From the NCBI GenBank assembly GCA_964007475.1, contig OZ023274.1, positions 29,355,090 to 29,419,089 of the forward strand: 64,000 nucleotides of DNA. The letters run 5' to 3'. The notes beneath the pieces were generated by a model, which was not told where the DNA came from, did no database searches, and worked only from the letters and a program-made list of their open reading frames with translations. Made by a program: the position numbers and the translations under genes. Source of the DNA: Hybos culiciformis. Lineage: Eukaryota; Arthropoda; Insecta; Diptera; Hybotidae. Shown one piece after another: positions 33,868 to 44,872 of the stretch. Numbering within the stretch: the first letter of the stretch is position 1; the number at the start of each line of letters is the position of its first letter.

Positions 33868-35890
33868 ATGAATACAAAAAATTCAAATTTTAATTAGAAA
33901 ATCGAAGATGACGAAGTTTTGATTGATTTCGTTAAAAATAATGAAGCCTTGTACAATGTTAAGTGCAAGGATTATAAAAAAACTCAATTCAAATTGAGTC
34001 TTTGGGAGCATGTTGGCTCTATCCTTTTAAAATCAGGTAAGTACCTATGTATAAAGAAATTTTGAAGAGCTATATATTCCAACAGGCCACTTTTCCAAAA
34101 ATTGCAATTATTTTTAAAATATACATAAATGAAAAGGCAATTTAAAAAAAATTCGATTTATTTTTAGATTAATAATAACAAGGTAAAACATATGAAAACT
34201 GACATTTTTTGTTGAAAGTATTTTGTGTTTTATTAAATTAAATGTGTAGATGTTTCTAGATACAATCATATTAATGTTGCGCTGCGAAATTTTGTTGCCA
34301 TCCAATAGCCCCTGAACCATTAAAATAATTTTTGAATAAATCTCGAATTCGTATGTAGTCCATTCTTGCACGGACATTTTGTTCGGTAATGGGAATAAAA
34401 TTTTCTGTGGGTAATGGAAGAGCATCATCGAAATATTTTTGACCTCTTAAAATATTATACAATATGCATGCACATATAATCAAATTATCTGTAGTTTCTG
34501 GGGCAGTAGCAATAGGTAAAAAAAAAAGTCTGAAATAACCGCATAAAATTCCAAAAGCATTTTCAGTTGTTCTTCGAGCTCGAGATAGTCGATAGTTATA
34601 TACAGCTTTTGATGGATCTTGTAGAGATTGCTGTCTTGGGTACGGTTTCATCAAGTTTTCATGTAAGGCAAAAGCTTCATCTCCTACAATTACATGGGGC
34701 AGAACATTATCCGTTCCGGATAGTGCTTTTGGTGCTGGTATATTGAATGTATTATTTTTTATTCTTTTCCCTATTTGGCTTTTTAGATAGATACCAGCAT
34801 CTCCCTCTCTACCATAAGAACCAACATCAATAGCAGTGAATTTACAGTCCGCATCCACAACTGCGAGCAAAATTATTGAGTAATACTCTTTATAGTTATA
34901 ATATAACGATCCACTGCTTTTAGGAGCCTTTATCCGTAAGTGTTTACCATCTATCGCTCCGACACAGTTGGGATAGTTCCATTTTGAAAAAAAATTATTA
35001 CTGATTTTTCGTAAATGATCGCAGGTGGGAGATGGTATAATTAAATTCAACATTCTTTTGGTAATAGACTGACTAACTTCTCTAACAATTGTACTTATCC
35101 ATGAATGAGATACTCGGTACTGGAAAGCAAGGGATCGAAAAGACTCTCCCGTTGCCAAATGTCTGGAATAAAAACAAAATAATATTTATTTCTTACAGGT
35201 AGTGACTGCTGTAAAAGATGGGTCTACATAAGGGACTACTACATCAGGCGTAGAGGAAAACCTGGTACTGGTTCTGCAGGGGAAGCTGCGAAGAAGAGGT
35301 CTGATCTCTTATCTTTTTTGGATAGTATTCCTTCATCACAAAGGAAATCTATTACCAATGTCATTGGAGACGAGCTCATCGAAAGTACAACTTTAGAAGA
35401 AATTCAGACTGATCTTGAAGAAAACATTACACATATTGAGGACACAGAAAATTCAAGTTCTAGCTATATTGATTACCATAATAAAAATATAGATAGTAAC
35501 GATGAAGATGCTCGAAAATCCATGAAAGATAAGAAAAAGAGAAAAATATCACACTCTGAGGAACGATTGCAGCTACTCAAAGAAATAGCTCAGCGCAATG
35601 CAACTCCGACTCAAAATGAGTTGGATGAAACAGACCTGTTCTTCAATTGCATGGCAAAAATTTTTAAAAAACTTCCTCGTTTTGAACAAATTCAGTTGAA
35701 AATGCAAATTTCATCAATAATTGGTAATGCTGAATTAAGAAGTATTTCAACCGAGTCACATCAAAATCATGAGTCATTATCTAGACCGAGTACTTCATCT
35801 GATTTTTCAGAAAATGTTCTGTCTGCCGTATCAAATCAAAACCATAATTTTGCGTTTAATGATAACGGACAAATTTTTGTAAACTTGTAA
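33868..35890 (+). pseudogene. Harbinger MADF/Myb-like accessory protein gene, two exons, nonsense at codon 10
   Basis: Exon 1 is 33868-34036 and exon 2 is 35199-35890, with intron 34037-35198 (CAG|GTAAGT donor, TTCTTACAG|G acceptor). Together they give 287 codons counting the stop. The N-terminal region reads LIDFVKNNEALYNVKCKDY, then LSLWEHVGSIL, then across the splice KSG-SDCCKRWVYIRDYYIRR. This is the three-helix MADF domain (W/LW-x-V, C..RW..LRD.Y) found in insect Harbinger partner proteins, which in known systems bind transposon DNA and help the transposase enter the nucleus. The middle is acidic and Ser-rich, then lysine-rich (KDKKKRK). The C-terminal part has FFNCMAKIFKKLPRFEQIQL, a BESS-like motif. 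Codon 10 (33895-33897) is TAG where both deletion derivatives have TGG, so this copy should not make full-length protein. Confidence 0.82.
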
Positions 35891-36277
35891 AATTATAAAT
35901 TTATAACATACATAACATATAATAAAAATTATTATATTATTAAATTGTTTGCAATTTAACACATACCTCACAAGTATACATAACTTTTCTTCTGGGCATA
36001 TTGGCTTTTTGTGCCGGTTGTACGGTTTTGAAGTTAAGTCATCTCTAATGTGATTTAGTACATAATCAAACAATTCAGGTGTTAGTCTAAAATATTGCCT
36101 AAATTTCTCCTCGTTGCAATGTAGGTGGCGACGCACCAAAATTTCAAATGCACCCTCTGTTGCACGGTTTGAAAATATTCTATTCTCCTCCAAACGATGC
36201 TTTTCGTCTTCTGATGACTCCTCATCTTCCAAATAAATTAAAATTGATACGTCTATATCATCCATTTTTTTTTTCAC
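34271..36277 (-). CDS. PIF/Harbinger DDE transposase (HARBI1-like), two exons
   Basis: Exon 1 is 36277-35967 and exon 2 is 35162-34271 (minus strand), with intron 35966-35163 (GAG|GTATGT donor, TTATTCCAG|A acceptor). The joined frame is 401 codons including the stop and reads LCILVR-HLATGESFRSLAF across the splice, the conserved HTH region of the family. The DDE_Tnp_4 nuclease follows, with first Asp in CVGAIDGKH, a VVDADCKF strand with GSYGREGDAG, second Asp in VIVGDEAFAL, and Glu in RARRTTENAFG. All three catalytic residues and the spacing look intact and the length is normal for the family. The start could be Met 36277 or the next Met at 36265. The exon 2 body lies in the intron of the plus-strand MADF gene. 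The protein is potentially active, but the partner gene is broken. Confidence 0.9.
35163..35198. promoter_or_regulatory. 36-bp back-to-back splice acceptors shared by the two Harbinger genes
   Basis: This is the only segment where the introns of both genes overlap. On the plus strand it ends TTTATTTCTTACAG, the acceptor of the MADF exon 2. On the minus strand it ends TTTTATTCCAG, the acceptor of the transposase exon 2. The two large exons therefore sit head to head, separated by just 36 bases that serve as polypyrimidine tract and AG for each strand. Confidence 0.8.
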
Positions 36278-36448
36278 AACAAACTAAAGTTATTACAAAA
36301 GTATATTACGGCCGCTATATTACGGCAACGCTTTTTTTTAGGAAACCATATATGATTGCCGTTTTAACGGCCGTTATATTACGTCCAATGTTCAACGTAG
36401 TATTACGGCCGCTATTTTACGGCACCGTTTTCCTAGGAAACCATAGCT

Positions 36449-36717
36449 TAAAATTACGGTGATAATATTCATACAACGTTTTTTTACGGTGACGGTGAGT
36501 TCAAAAAAAAAAAAATGTATACAAAAAATTTAAATTTAAATTGGAAAATCGAAGATGACTTAATTTTAATTGAATATTACGGCCGCTATATTACGTCAAC
36601 GCTTTTTTAGGAAACCGTATATGATTGCCATTTTAACGGCCGTTATATTACGTCAAATGTTCAACGTTATATTACGGCCGCTATTTTACGGCACCGTTTT
36701 CCTAGGAAACCAAAGCT
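36449..36717. mobile_element. Harbinger deletion derivative 1, left end missing
   Basis: It begins inside the left subterminal region (TAAAATTACGGTGATAATAT), includes the MADF start codon (36515-36517) and codons 1-18, then jumps at about 36580 to the right TIR (ATTACGGCCGCTATATTACG ... CCTAGGAAACCAAAGCT). MADF codon 10 is TGG (36542-36544). It lies directly against the full element's right end. Confidence 0.85.
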
Positions 36718-36719
36718 TA

Positions 36720-37140
36720 AGCTATAGTTTTCTAGGAAAACGGTGCCGTAATATAACGGCCGTAATATAGCGGTGGATGACGTAGAAAAAACGTTGGCTA
36801 TATAATTTATATAAAATGGTTTCCTAGAAAGCGTTGGTGTTGAACGTAACGTAATATAGTGGTGCCGTTATTTAATGACGGCCGTAAAATTACGTTGATA
36901 ACATTCATATAACGTTTTTTTACGGTGACGGTAGGTTTAAAAAAAAAATTAATTCAAAAAATTCAAATTTAAATTGGAAAAGCAAAGATGACGAAATTTT
37001 TAAGTTATTACAAAAGTAGATTACGGCCGCTATATTACGGCAACGCTTTTTAGGAATGACTGCCGTTATATTACGTCCAATATTCAACGTAATATTACGG
37101 CCGCTATTTGACGGCACCGTTTTCCTAGGAAACCATAGCT
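36720..37140. mobile_element. Harbinger deletion derivative 2 (421-bp MITE)
   Basis: Both TIRs are present (AGCTATAGTTTTCTAGG ... CCTAGGAAACCATAGCT). The left part reaches into the MADF start region, whose ATG is changed (36945-36953 reads AAATTAATT) though the TGG codon 10 remains at 36975-36977. At about 37003 it joins AAGTTATTACAAAAGTA, the sequence just upstream of the transposase start at 36285. All coding sequence between has been lost. Confidence 0.88.
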
Positions 37141-39790
37141 TTAAGTTAATTCGACGAAGACGACACGCTCACTTGCAGTTTACTGCAGGTGGACGTCTCG
37201 ACGCTGCTGAATTAAAAACTAAGCAAATCCAAAAACCAACCTAATGATGAGTACACCAGAAGGGAATAAAAGGCGGGTGGGGATATCCACCCATCTGTCG
37301 GGAGTAGTAGCCGCTCTGCCTGGCACTGCCAATGGCAGTGATAGGTCGCCAGCGGGACAAAACATTGACGACAAAACGCTACGTACAATTGACAAGACCG
37401 AACAAAGAGAGAAGAACGGAAAAGAGAGCTCCGTCAGACGCGCCTGACCGTAAATGTCTCAGGAAAAGGAAGAGCGCAGGCAAAAAAGCGTTAGGGATCG
37501 AATCGAGGTTTTAAATCATACTATGATTAACCAAATGTTTACAGAGTCTAAAGTGGAGTAGGCAATTTCGTTTTTTGAACGGTTTAAATCACCGGGAAAG
37601 GACGGAATATACTGCAAAAGGGGTTCTGTATTTTAGGAAAAATGTTATGTAAGAATTTCAAATCAAGTCTTACTTTAGCCTACATACCGGTGACTTTCAT
37701 TCCTACACAAGGTAACTTTCATTCCCAAACCGTCAATGCCTATGCCCGATAAGCCTCACCTCCATCATGCTTAAGAGTATGGTGGGGTTGGTGGATTATC
37801 AATTACGACAGGTAATTGACGATCGCGTACTGGCTCAAAACCAACACGCGTATATTAAAGGAAGGTCGGTGGATACAGCGCTACATCAAGTGGTGTACTC
37901 CATAGAAGCGACCTTAGAAAGAAAACAGATGGCGCTATGGTGTTTTATAGACATAGAGGGCGCCTTCAATAACATAGACTGCAATTTTGTACTAGAAAGT
38001 TTAGCTAGATGGGTACAGATCGAACTCTAATAAACTGGATTAAATCTCTCCTAAAAGAGAGAGACATTCATGCCAGTTTCGGAGGGTACGAAGAAAAAAG
38101 ATCAGTAGATAGGGGCACCCCACAGGGGGCGTAATATCTCCACTGTTGTGGCTGGTGGCGGTTAATCCGTTGCTTACGGAGCGACAGGAAAATATTATCG
38201 ATAACTGCTGCTATGCCGATGATATATCGATTATAGTGGCAGGAGATAGAGGAAACGACATAAATAGTAAGATGCAGCTAGCTGTTGACTTAATAGACCG
38301 CTTGGCAAATCAATGTGGTCTTAAACTCAACCCTAGCAAATCTGAACTATGTGTTTTCACCAGAAAAAGGAAAATTGAGGGACTTGCGGTACCTAATCTC
38401 AAAGGCACAAGTCTAGAAATGAAAAACAAGGTGAGATATCTTGGGATGATCCTTGATAAAAAGCTCACTTGGAATGAGCATATCTCGGAGAAAAAAGGGA
38501 AAGCACTGAGAACCTGCTGGGCCTGTAAAACGGCCATCAGAAGCACTTGGGGACTTGGTACACTGGATCTATACCTGTGTTATAAGGCCAATGGTCGTAT
38601 ATGGAGCACTCGTATGGTGGCCAGTGACAAAGAAGAAGAATATTGTGAAGCTACTGGATCAGATCCAGAGATCGGCCTGTCTGGGGATAACCGGAGCAGC
38701 GAGATCCACTGCGACCAGATCCTTAGAAACAATCTTGAATCTAAAACTACTGTCACTACATGTCCAAGTAACAGATATATATACAATAGCACGACTACGC
38801 ATGACAGGGCAATGAGAAGTATGGGAAAACCTCACACCACACGAAAAAGTGGGCGAGTTTTCTGAAAGAATTTCAAACGAGCTATCTGAATAGATCGTTT
38901 GGGATAAGATCGTAGGGTCACTCAATCTGAATAATAATTTCAAAGTTATAGTGACTCAAACACGACAAGAGGTACCAGAGGGTACCTTGGAAATATACAC
39001 AAATGGTTCCTAAAGAGAGGGACACTGTGGGCTAGGGGTTTACTGCCAGGAACTATATATAGCACATGCTGCTGACATTAATTAATCTGCCTCGGTCATA
39101 CAAACAGAGACCTTGGCGATAAAGACAGCAGCTAGGCTATTAAAAGATAAGAACATAAGAGAAAGAGAGATAATTATATACTCAGACAGCAAAACTGCCC
39201 TAAGTACACTTATCAAAACAGAGATAAGATCTAGGACAGTTCAAGACTGTCTGAGGGCCCTTGCGGAGACAGAACAAGAGAACCGAGTGACCGTTAGATG
39301 GGTTAGAGGTCACTCGGGTGTGGAAGAGAACATTAAAGCAAACAATCTTGCTAGATTCGGAAATGGGGATACCTCGGAGACAGTAAAGTCTTTCCGAGGG
39401 AGATAAGAGGCAAGATTGACTGTGAGAGTTGGGAAAAACATAAGACGATATGGTAAGAAGTCGAGGGAAATAAAACCACCAAAAACATTTGGGGAGATCT
39501 AAAAAAGGAAAAATCAAAACAGGTACTAGGTCTTAATAGAACCAACCTGCGACTTTTCACGGGATATGTACAGGACACATCCTTAGAATAGGAAGAGCCG
39601 ACATAAGAACCTGCAGGGGATGCGGAGAGGAACCGGATACGATTACTCACGTATTCTGTCAGTGTCCTACAATACGAACTAAGAGATTATTTCCTACAGC
39701 GCCCTGAAGGTCTGCAAAAATACAAAGCAGGGATTTTAATTAAGTTTTTGAAAGGAGTGGGAAATACAGTCCCAAGTCCGAATCCTTAGA
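37141..39790 (+). pseudogene. I/LOA-like non-LTR retrotransposon, decayed (ORF1 trace, RT, RNase H, zinc-knuckle)
   Basis: In order: an ORF1-like stretch rich in Lys/Arg (37244-37514); the start of RT, FFERFKSPGKDGI (37570-37610); DDRVLAQNQHAYIKGRSVDTA, FIDIEGAFNNIDC and WVQIEL (37767-38030); GTPQGG (38118-38134, a base missing after it shifts the frame); and CYADDISII (38200-38230) with the catalytic YADD intact. After these come LNPSKSELCVF and VRYLGMILDKKLTWNEHI, the C-terminal VIRPMVVYGALVWWP (38580-38625, new frame), an RNase H domain (IIIYSDSKTAL, VRWVRGHSGVEEN; 39113-39406), and a CRGCGEEPDTITHVFCQCP CCHC-like knuckle near 39610. The RNase H after RT points to the I/LOA group. There are several frameshifts and a stop in VE*AISFF, so it is inactive. 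GC content and codon use differ sharply from the surroundings. Confidence 0.88.
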
Positions 39791-40679
39791 AACGATCGGT
39801 TTCTAACCATTTATTTAAGTTCCTCTAATCGACATCTATCTACTCAACGTTCCTATTTTCATGCGAATCCATTAAGTTCTAAAAAAATGTGTGCTTCTAA
39901 CTTCCAAACCCGAAATTGTATTATCTCATCCTTTAGTCGAGTGAAAGCGAACGAAATTCCGCATTTTTTAGTAGCGGACTGACAGACATTTAGTTGTCAG
40001 TTGATGATGGAAAACGAGCTAGAAATATTTTATTTTGTTTTTTGTAACTATGGGATTCGACAAAATTTATTGCTGCATTTAATTACTCGTCCAACGACTA
40101 ACTGACATTTGCATAAGATACGTTACTTAACATTGTACAGTACAAGTAGCACGTAACATACATACATTTGTTTTGAATTCAGACAACAAAATAAAAATAA
40201 AAATACCAAAATAATTATCAAAATAGTTGTTTCGTTAAAATCAGGAATTTTTTTACATATATATATGGTATAAATAAAAGCAATAGGTATTAAAAATAAA
40301 TTTTGATAAAGAAATTTTATAACTTCAAATTTCTATACAAATTTTTTTTTATTTTTAAACCAGGTGACATAAAACCTTTTGATCGAATAAACACCTGTTA
40401 AGTTTGCCTTCAGTGAAATTTACACAACATACTCATTCACCTGAAAAAGATTCCAATCATAAAATACATATGTATAAAAAAATATATAAATAAAAATAAA
40501 AATAAATATTAAACAATATGAAATTCTTACTTACGATGAGAGGTTGAAATATATGAATTTTTCTGTCCAAACATATATTTCGTCCAGTGTCGATAATAAA
40601 AAAAAAACAAGAAATCCTATTATATCACCACATGTAATCGAAACTACTTCATACTACTTTTTTGTAATATCTAACTTAT
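39791..40679. other. AT-rich non-coding DNA
   Basis: The 3' limit of the LINE is not sharp and some UTR may extend here. TGATGGAAAACGAGCTA at about 40004 recurs near 1613 and, inverted and altered, near 43935, suggesting a small dispersed repeat. No gene seen. Confidence 0.5.
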
Positions 40680-41213
40680 AGTAGATTATTGAATATGTAA
40701 ACTAAATTTGTTATTAATTAAGAGTTCTGTATACACAAAAATACATTGACACGAGTCAATACTTATATCACGAGACCGAAGGTCGAGTGATATAAATTGA
40801 CAAGTGTTAATGTATTTTTGTGTAAATACAGAACGAGTTGTATAACAAATTTTGTTTACATATCCAATATACTGCTTTAATGCGTAGGGGAGAGGTAGTT
40901 GCAAAGAGAGAATATTTTTTGTTCTCATTTTTTCTCATTTTTTTTTTTTTGTATTTGGCTGTATTGAAATGTTGTGAGAGATATTATGTTTGTTAGGTAT
41001 TACGTAATATTCAATACGAAACATCTAAATGATTTCATTATTTACGCTGATGCATCTAAATTTTTTCATTATATACGCTGATGCATCTAAATTTTTTCAT
41101 TATTTACGCAGATGCATCTAAATGATTGCATGTGTATTGACGCATATAATACTCCATTTAGTGATCTAAATTCTATAGCACTAAATACAACATAACGATC
41201 CCCAACGCATTAA
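40680..41213 (+). mobile_element. Hairpin-headed mobile element, copy 2 (short form)
   Basis: The head hairpin is at 40680-40880: arms GTTCTGTATACACAAAAATA and its near complement, with the inner stem TATATCAC-GA-GACC-GAA-GGTC-GA-GTGATATA. The second inverted pair is TTAATGCGTAGGGG (40876) and CCCCAACGCATTAA (ending 41213). The tail holds three copies of a GATGCATCTAAATTTTTTCA-type repeat (about 31 bp). It is joined directly to copy 3 at CGCATTAA|TAGTAG. Confidence 0.85.
41020..41125. repeat. About 31-bp tandem repeat inside copy 2
   Basis: GATGCATCTAAATTTTTTCA followed by TTAT(A/T)TACGC is repeated about three times, with an ATGATTTC variant in the first unit. Confidence 0.85.
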
Positions 41214-42545
41214 TAGTAGATTACAATACATGTTAAGAAAATCTGTTATTCTTGCGAGTTTTGTATACACACAAACACATAGACACGAGTCATGTTTATA
41301 TCACGAGACCGAAGGTCGAGTGATATAATATTGACGAGTGTCTATATGTTTGTGTGTATACAAAACGAGCTGTATAACAAATTTGATTAACATGTATTGT
41401 ATACTGCTTTAATGTGCATGTGAGAGGGAGTTGAAAACAATACATTTATAATGAAAAAAATAAACAAAAAAGTTCAAAATGAAGCAAGGAAATAAAATTT
41501 AATAAGGAAGTTTATTTATTTATCGAAATGATTTCAAACCGGAAGATTCCTAAAATATTAAAAAAAATTAGTAATTTTTCCAAAAAAAAATTATTCATTT
41601 TCTTTTTTGCAAAAAAAAAAATCGAATAATTTTTTTTTAGAAAAATTACTAATTTTTTTTTTATTATTTTAGGAACTAATGGTCTTCTTAAATTTTATTT
41701 AATTTTATTTTTAATTATTAAAAAAAATAATAATAATTTTATAATTATTTTTTTTATAATTAAAAATAAAATCAAATAATAATTATATACTTATAATTTA
41801 TATTTACAATAAATAATCTCCTTGTTGCTGCCATTTTCCTCGTTTGTTGATAAAAGAAAAAAAATTCTTACTTGACATTTGACAATCACAGCAAACTTTA
41901 TAATGACAACAAAGATATTTTCAAGGTTACCATTGTTCTATTTTTATTCATTTTGTTTTTTTGAATAAAAATAAGTGCAATTTTTGAAGTGTGGTTTAAA
42001 TTTTTGTACTAAAATCCAACCACACTCGTTTAAAAATTTCGTAGTAGAGGTTCGAAGATACTTTAAAAATAGTAGATTGAAACACATGTTAAGAAAATTC
42101 ATCGACTGATCGACTGGCCGCTTTTTAGAAGAAAAAAAAATAGCCGCGTATTTTTTTATTGGTTCTTCTTTTTTTTTTTGTTTGCTCAGATGGAAAATTT
42201 AGATTTTAGCATTATAAACTAAGCTTTGTTTGACATTGATATGATGCATGTGAGAGGTATACATTTACAATTTTTTTTTTTTTTTTGGTATTTGTCTGTA
42301 TTGAAATATTGTGAGTTGAAATATTGTGAGTGTGAGTGATATTATTTTTGTTTATAGTATTACGTAGTTCAAAATGAAGAATGTAAATACAATATAGAGC
42401 AATGTAAATACAATTTACATCACAGGGAAATGTAAATACAATTTACATTCCTCTATAATTGCATGTGTATTGATGCATGTAATGGACTATTTACCGAGCT
42501 AAATTTGCGAATGTAAATACAACTTACCGAAGACATGCGCATTAA
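41214..42545 (+). mobile_element. Hairpin-headed mobile element, copy 3 (complete)
   Basis: Nearly the same sequence as 30574-31912 over its whole length. The head hairpin (41214-41410) has GTTTTGTATACACACAAACA arms. The inner GACC-GAA-GGTC stem is perfect, flanked by GA/GA and TATATCAC/GTGATATA. The second inverted pair is TTTAATGTGCATGTG and ACATGCGCATTAAA. The body contains the palindromic ATGTAAATACAATTTACAT repeated near 42395-42450. No coding frame was found. Confidence 0.85.
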
Positions 42546-44872
42546 AGTATTTTATTTCAAAAAAAAGTGAGAAAATACGCAGTAAAAAATTCTAGCTCCT
42601 CATAGCGCGCTTAAAAAATTTATATAAATTGTTAATATTACATTTAAAAAACATAATAAACTTGGACAACTCGTGATATAGCATTAACTTCCACTGCCAT
42701 GAAGTTTATCATTAATCTATTAAAACGTTCAATATGAAATAATATTTATAAAAATTAAAATGTTCAAACCCAGGCTCTTACTTTCAAACACTATACGAAA
42801 ATAGATATTTCTAGCTTAAACTAAATCAACTATCTTGAGTGTTCTTCGACAAATTTAGTTTAAGTACATAACAACATTGAATTCGTGATTTCAATATACA
42901 TATAATTTTTTGATTAAACTTACAGGAAAAAGATAATACGAACTCAAAATGTAGTTGCAACAAATATAAATTGAATAAAATAAAATAAATATTGAAAAGT
43001 GTGGAATATTGCTGATGGCCTATAAATATTTTACACTTAACTAAAATCAAGAGGTCCTATAATACTTTTAAAAAATCATACTTTAACCGTATAAATTATT
43101 TTGATCTTTTTTTTTTTATTTTTCCTGGTTAGATGTGTGTATTTGATTTTTGTGTTCTGAATGCCCCAGGGGATCTTTATATTTCTTTTCGTTTGCTTTT
43201 GGTTCAATTAAAGATATTTTCGAATATATGAAAAAATTTATGAAAACTTAGAAATGATGAAGTTTAAAGGTTTTTTATTTTGTTGTTCATGATATTAGAG
43301 CATTACAGTTCAGAGATTTTTAAAGTTAAAATGATGAGATATTATTTTATTTTATTATGAATGATAGGATCATTATTAGTTATATGTATACAATACTTTA
43401 CTTTTCCGATAAGAAATAAAATAATTGCTATTAACAGAAACAATTCAATTTTGTAAAAATTTGTTATGAACATATATTTATATATATGTCAGTATTCTAG
43501 AAATAGACTGACCAAGTTTGATTAAAAAGATTTAATTTCCGATATCTTGTTAAAAGAACAACAAACACTTAGATCAAGTTTTCGAGGAAGGCCCATGACA
43601 ACAACAATACTCCACCTATAAGCATTTTGGTGAAACTGACTTAATAATCCAACAAATCCAGCTCCAGCAGTATTTTTTTATTAAATTGTTTTTTTTATTT
43701 AACTGTGAAGACTTAACAGCTTACTTTTAAACACAAAAAATTTTTATGTTTCCAAATACATATCATATAATGCATAAGATTTGTTATAAATTATAAATCA
43801 AAACTTAAACTCAAATCATGGTATATTGTAAGACTTAAAAAATCTCACACACTATCCTTCTAGATCTAGATCATTCAATATTATTTTAATGTAATAATTT
43901 TTTCAATGACATAATATTTTTTCTTTTTTTAGCACGTTTTCCATCAAAAATTAAAAAATGGAATATAAGTTTCCATTTTCTGTCTGTCTGTCTCTCTGTC
44001 CGTTTGTCCGTCTGTCTGTCGAACACTTAAATGCCTATGACTATTTAACTGTAATTGACCGATTTTGATGATTTAAAACATAAATAAGTGCAATCTTGGT
44101 CACTTTCAGCCAAGCCTAAGTGTAATATTCTCTGAGCCCGCGATTGTGCCCAGAGAAGCGAAAGGGGTTGAAACTGCATTTAAATCAAAATTGCTGTATG
44201 AATAGAGAGCTGTTGTATAAACATTAAATTAAAAATTCCGAAAATATTTTAAATTAAAATGTTGAAAACGGGTTCCATACTTCATTTATGAAGTATACTG
44301 TTCTATATATTTTTTATATTACCTACGTATTATTTTTATTAATTTAAAATAATAATAAAATTTCTATTTTAAAATATTCACAATAATCAAAATTTAATCT
44401 GATATTAAAGTTTCTTTCTACATTTATTTTTTTTTATAAAATATTCTTCATTTATTATTTAGGTTTAATGCCAAAAAAAAAATTTTTAGAAAAAATTATG
44501 TCTATAGTTAAATGCCACCAACATTGATCCCTAAATGATAGACACATCATTTAGACCTTTGAGTCATAAATTTGTTCATATCAAATGCCAAAATAAAAGT
44601 GCTTTTTTTATAAATAGAATTCTATATGTACCATCAATTTAGTTCAATTACTTAATTAAAACTGTTGAACCTTTTTTTTTTTTTGTCGATGGAAAATTTA
44701 TTGCTTTTATTTTTTTTATGTGTATACGTATACTATACATAAATATTTTACCTCAAAATCAGAGAGAAAAAAAACGAATCTTACCTTTATTGGGTATTTA
44801 TAGGATTTTTCGTTATGTGATAATTTTCTTTTTGCACAATTTTAGGATAAAAGCTAGTAAGTAAATGTTTAC
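42546..44872. other. AT-rich non-coding DNA
   Basis: No gene seen. Around 43975-44020 there is a TCTGTCTG microsatellite followed by GC-richer sequence (GAGCCCGCGATTGTGCCCAG near 44137), which looks like part of a dispersed repeat of unknown class. Confidence 0.55.

Larger units (their letters stand above)
33469..36448. mobile_element. PIF/Harbinger transposon carrying two interleaved genes
   Basis: The left end is AGCTATGGTTTCCTAGGAAA, the right end its complement (36429-36448). ACGGTGCCGT and GCGGCCGTAATAT blocks extend the TIR. It encodes a DDE transposase (minus strand) and a MADF/Myb-like protein (plus strand), the usual Harbinger gene pair. The outer flank TTAA (33465-33468 and 37141-37144) includes the TWA duplication expected for the superfamily, counted for the whole composite with the two derivatives. 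The left TIR region is tandemly duplicated (about 174 bp, 33469-33642 and 33643-33816). Length 2.98 kb. Confidence 0.9.
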
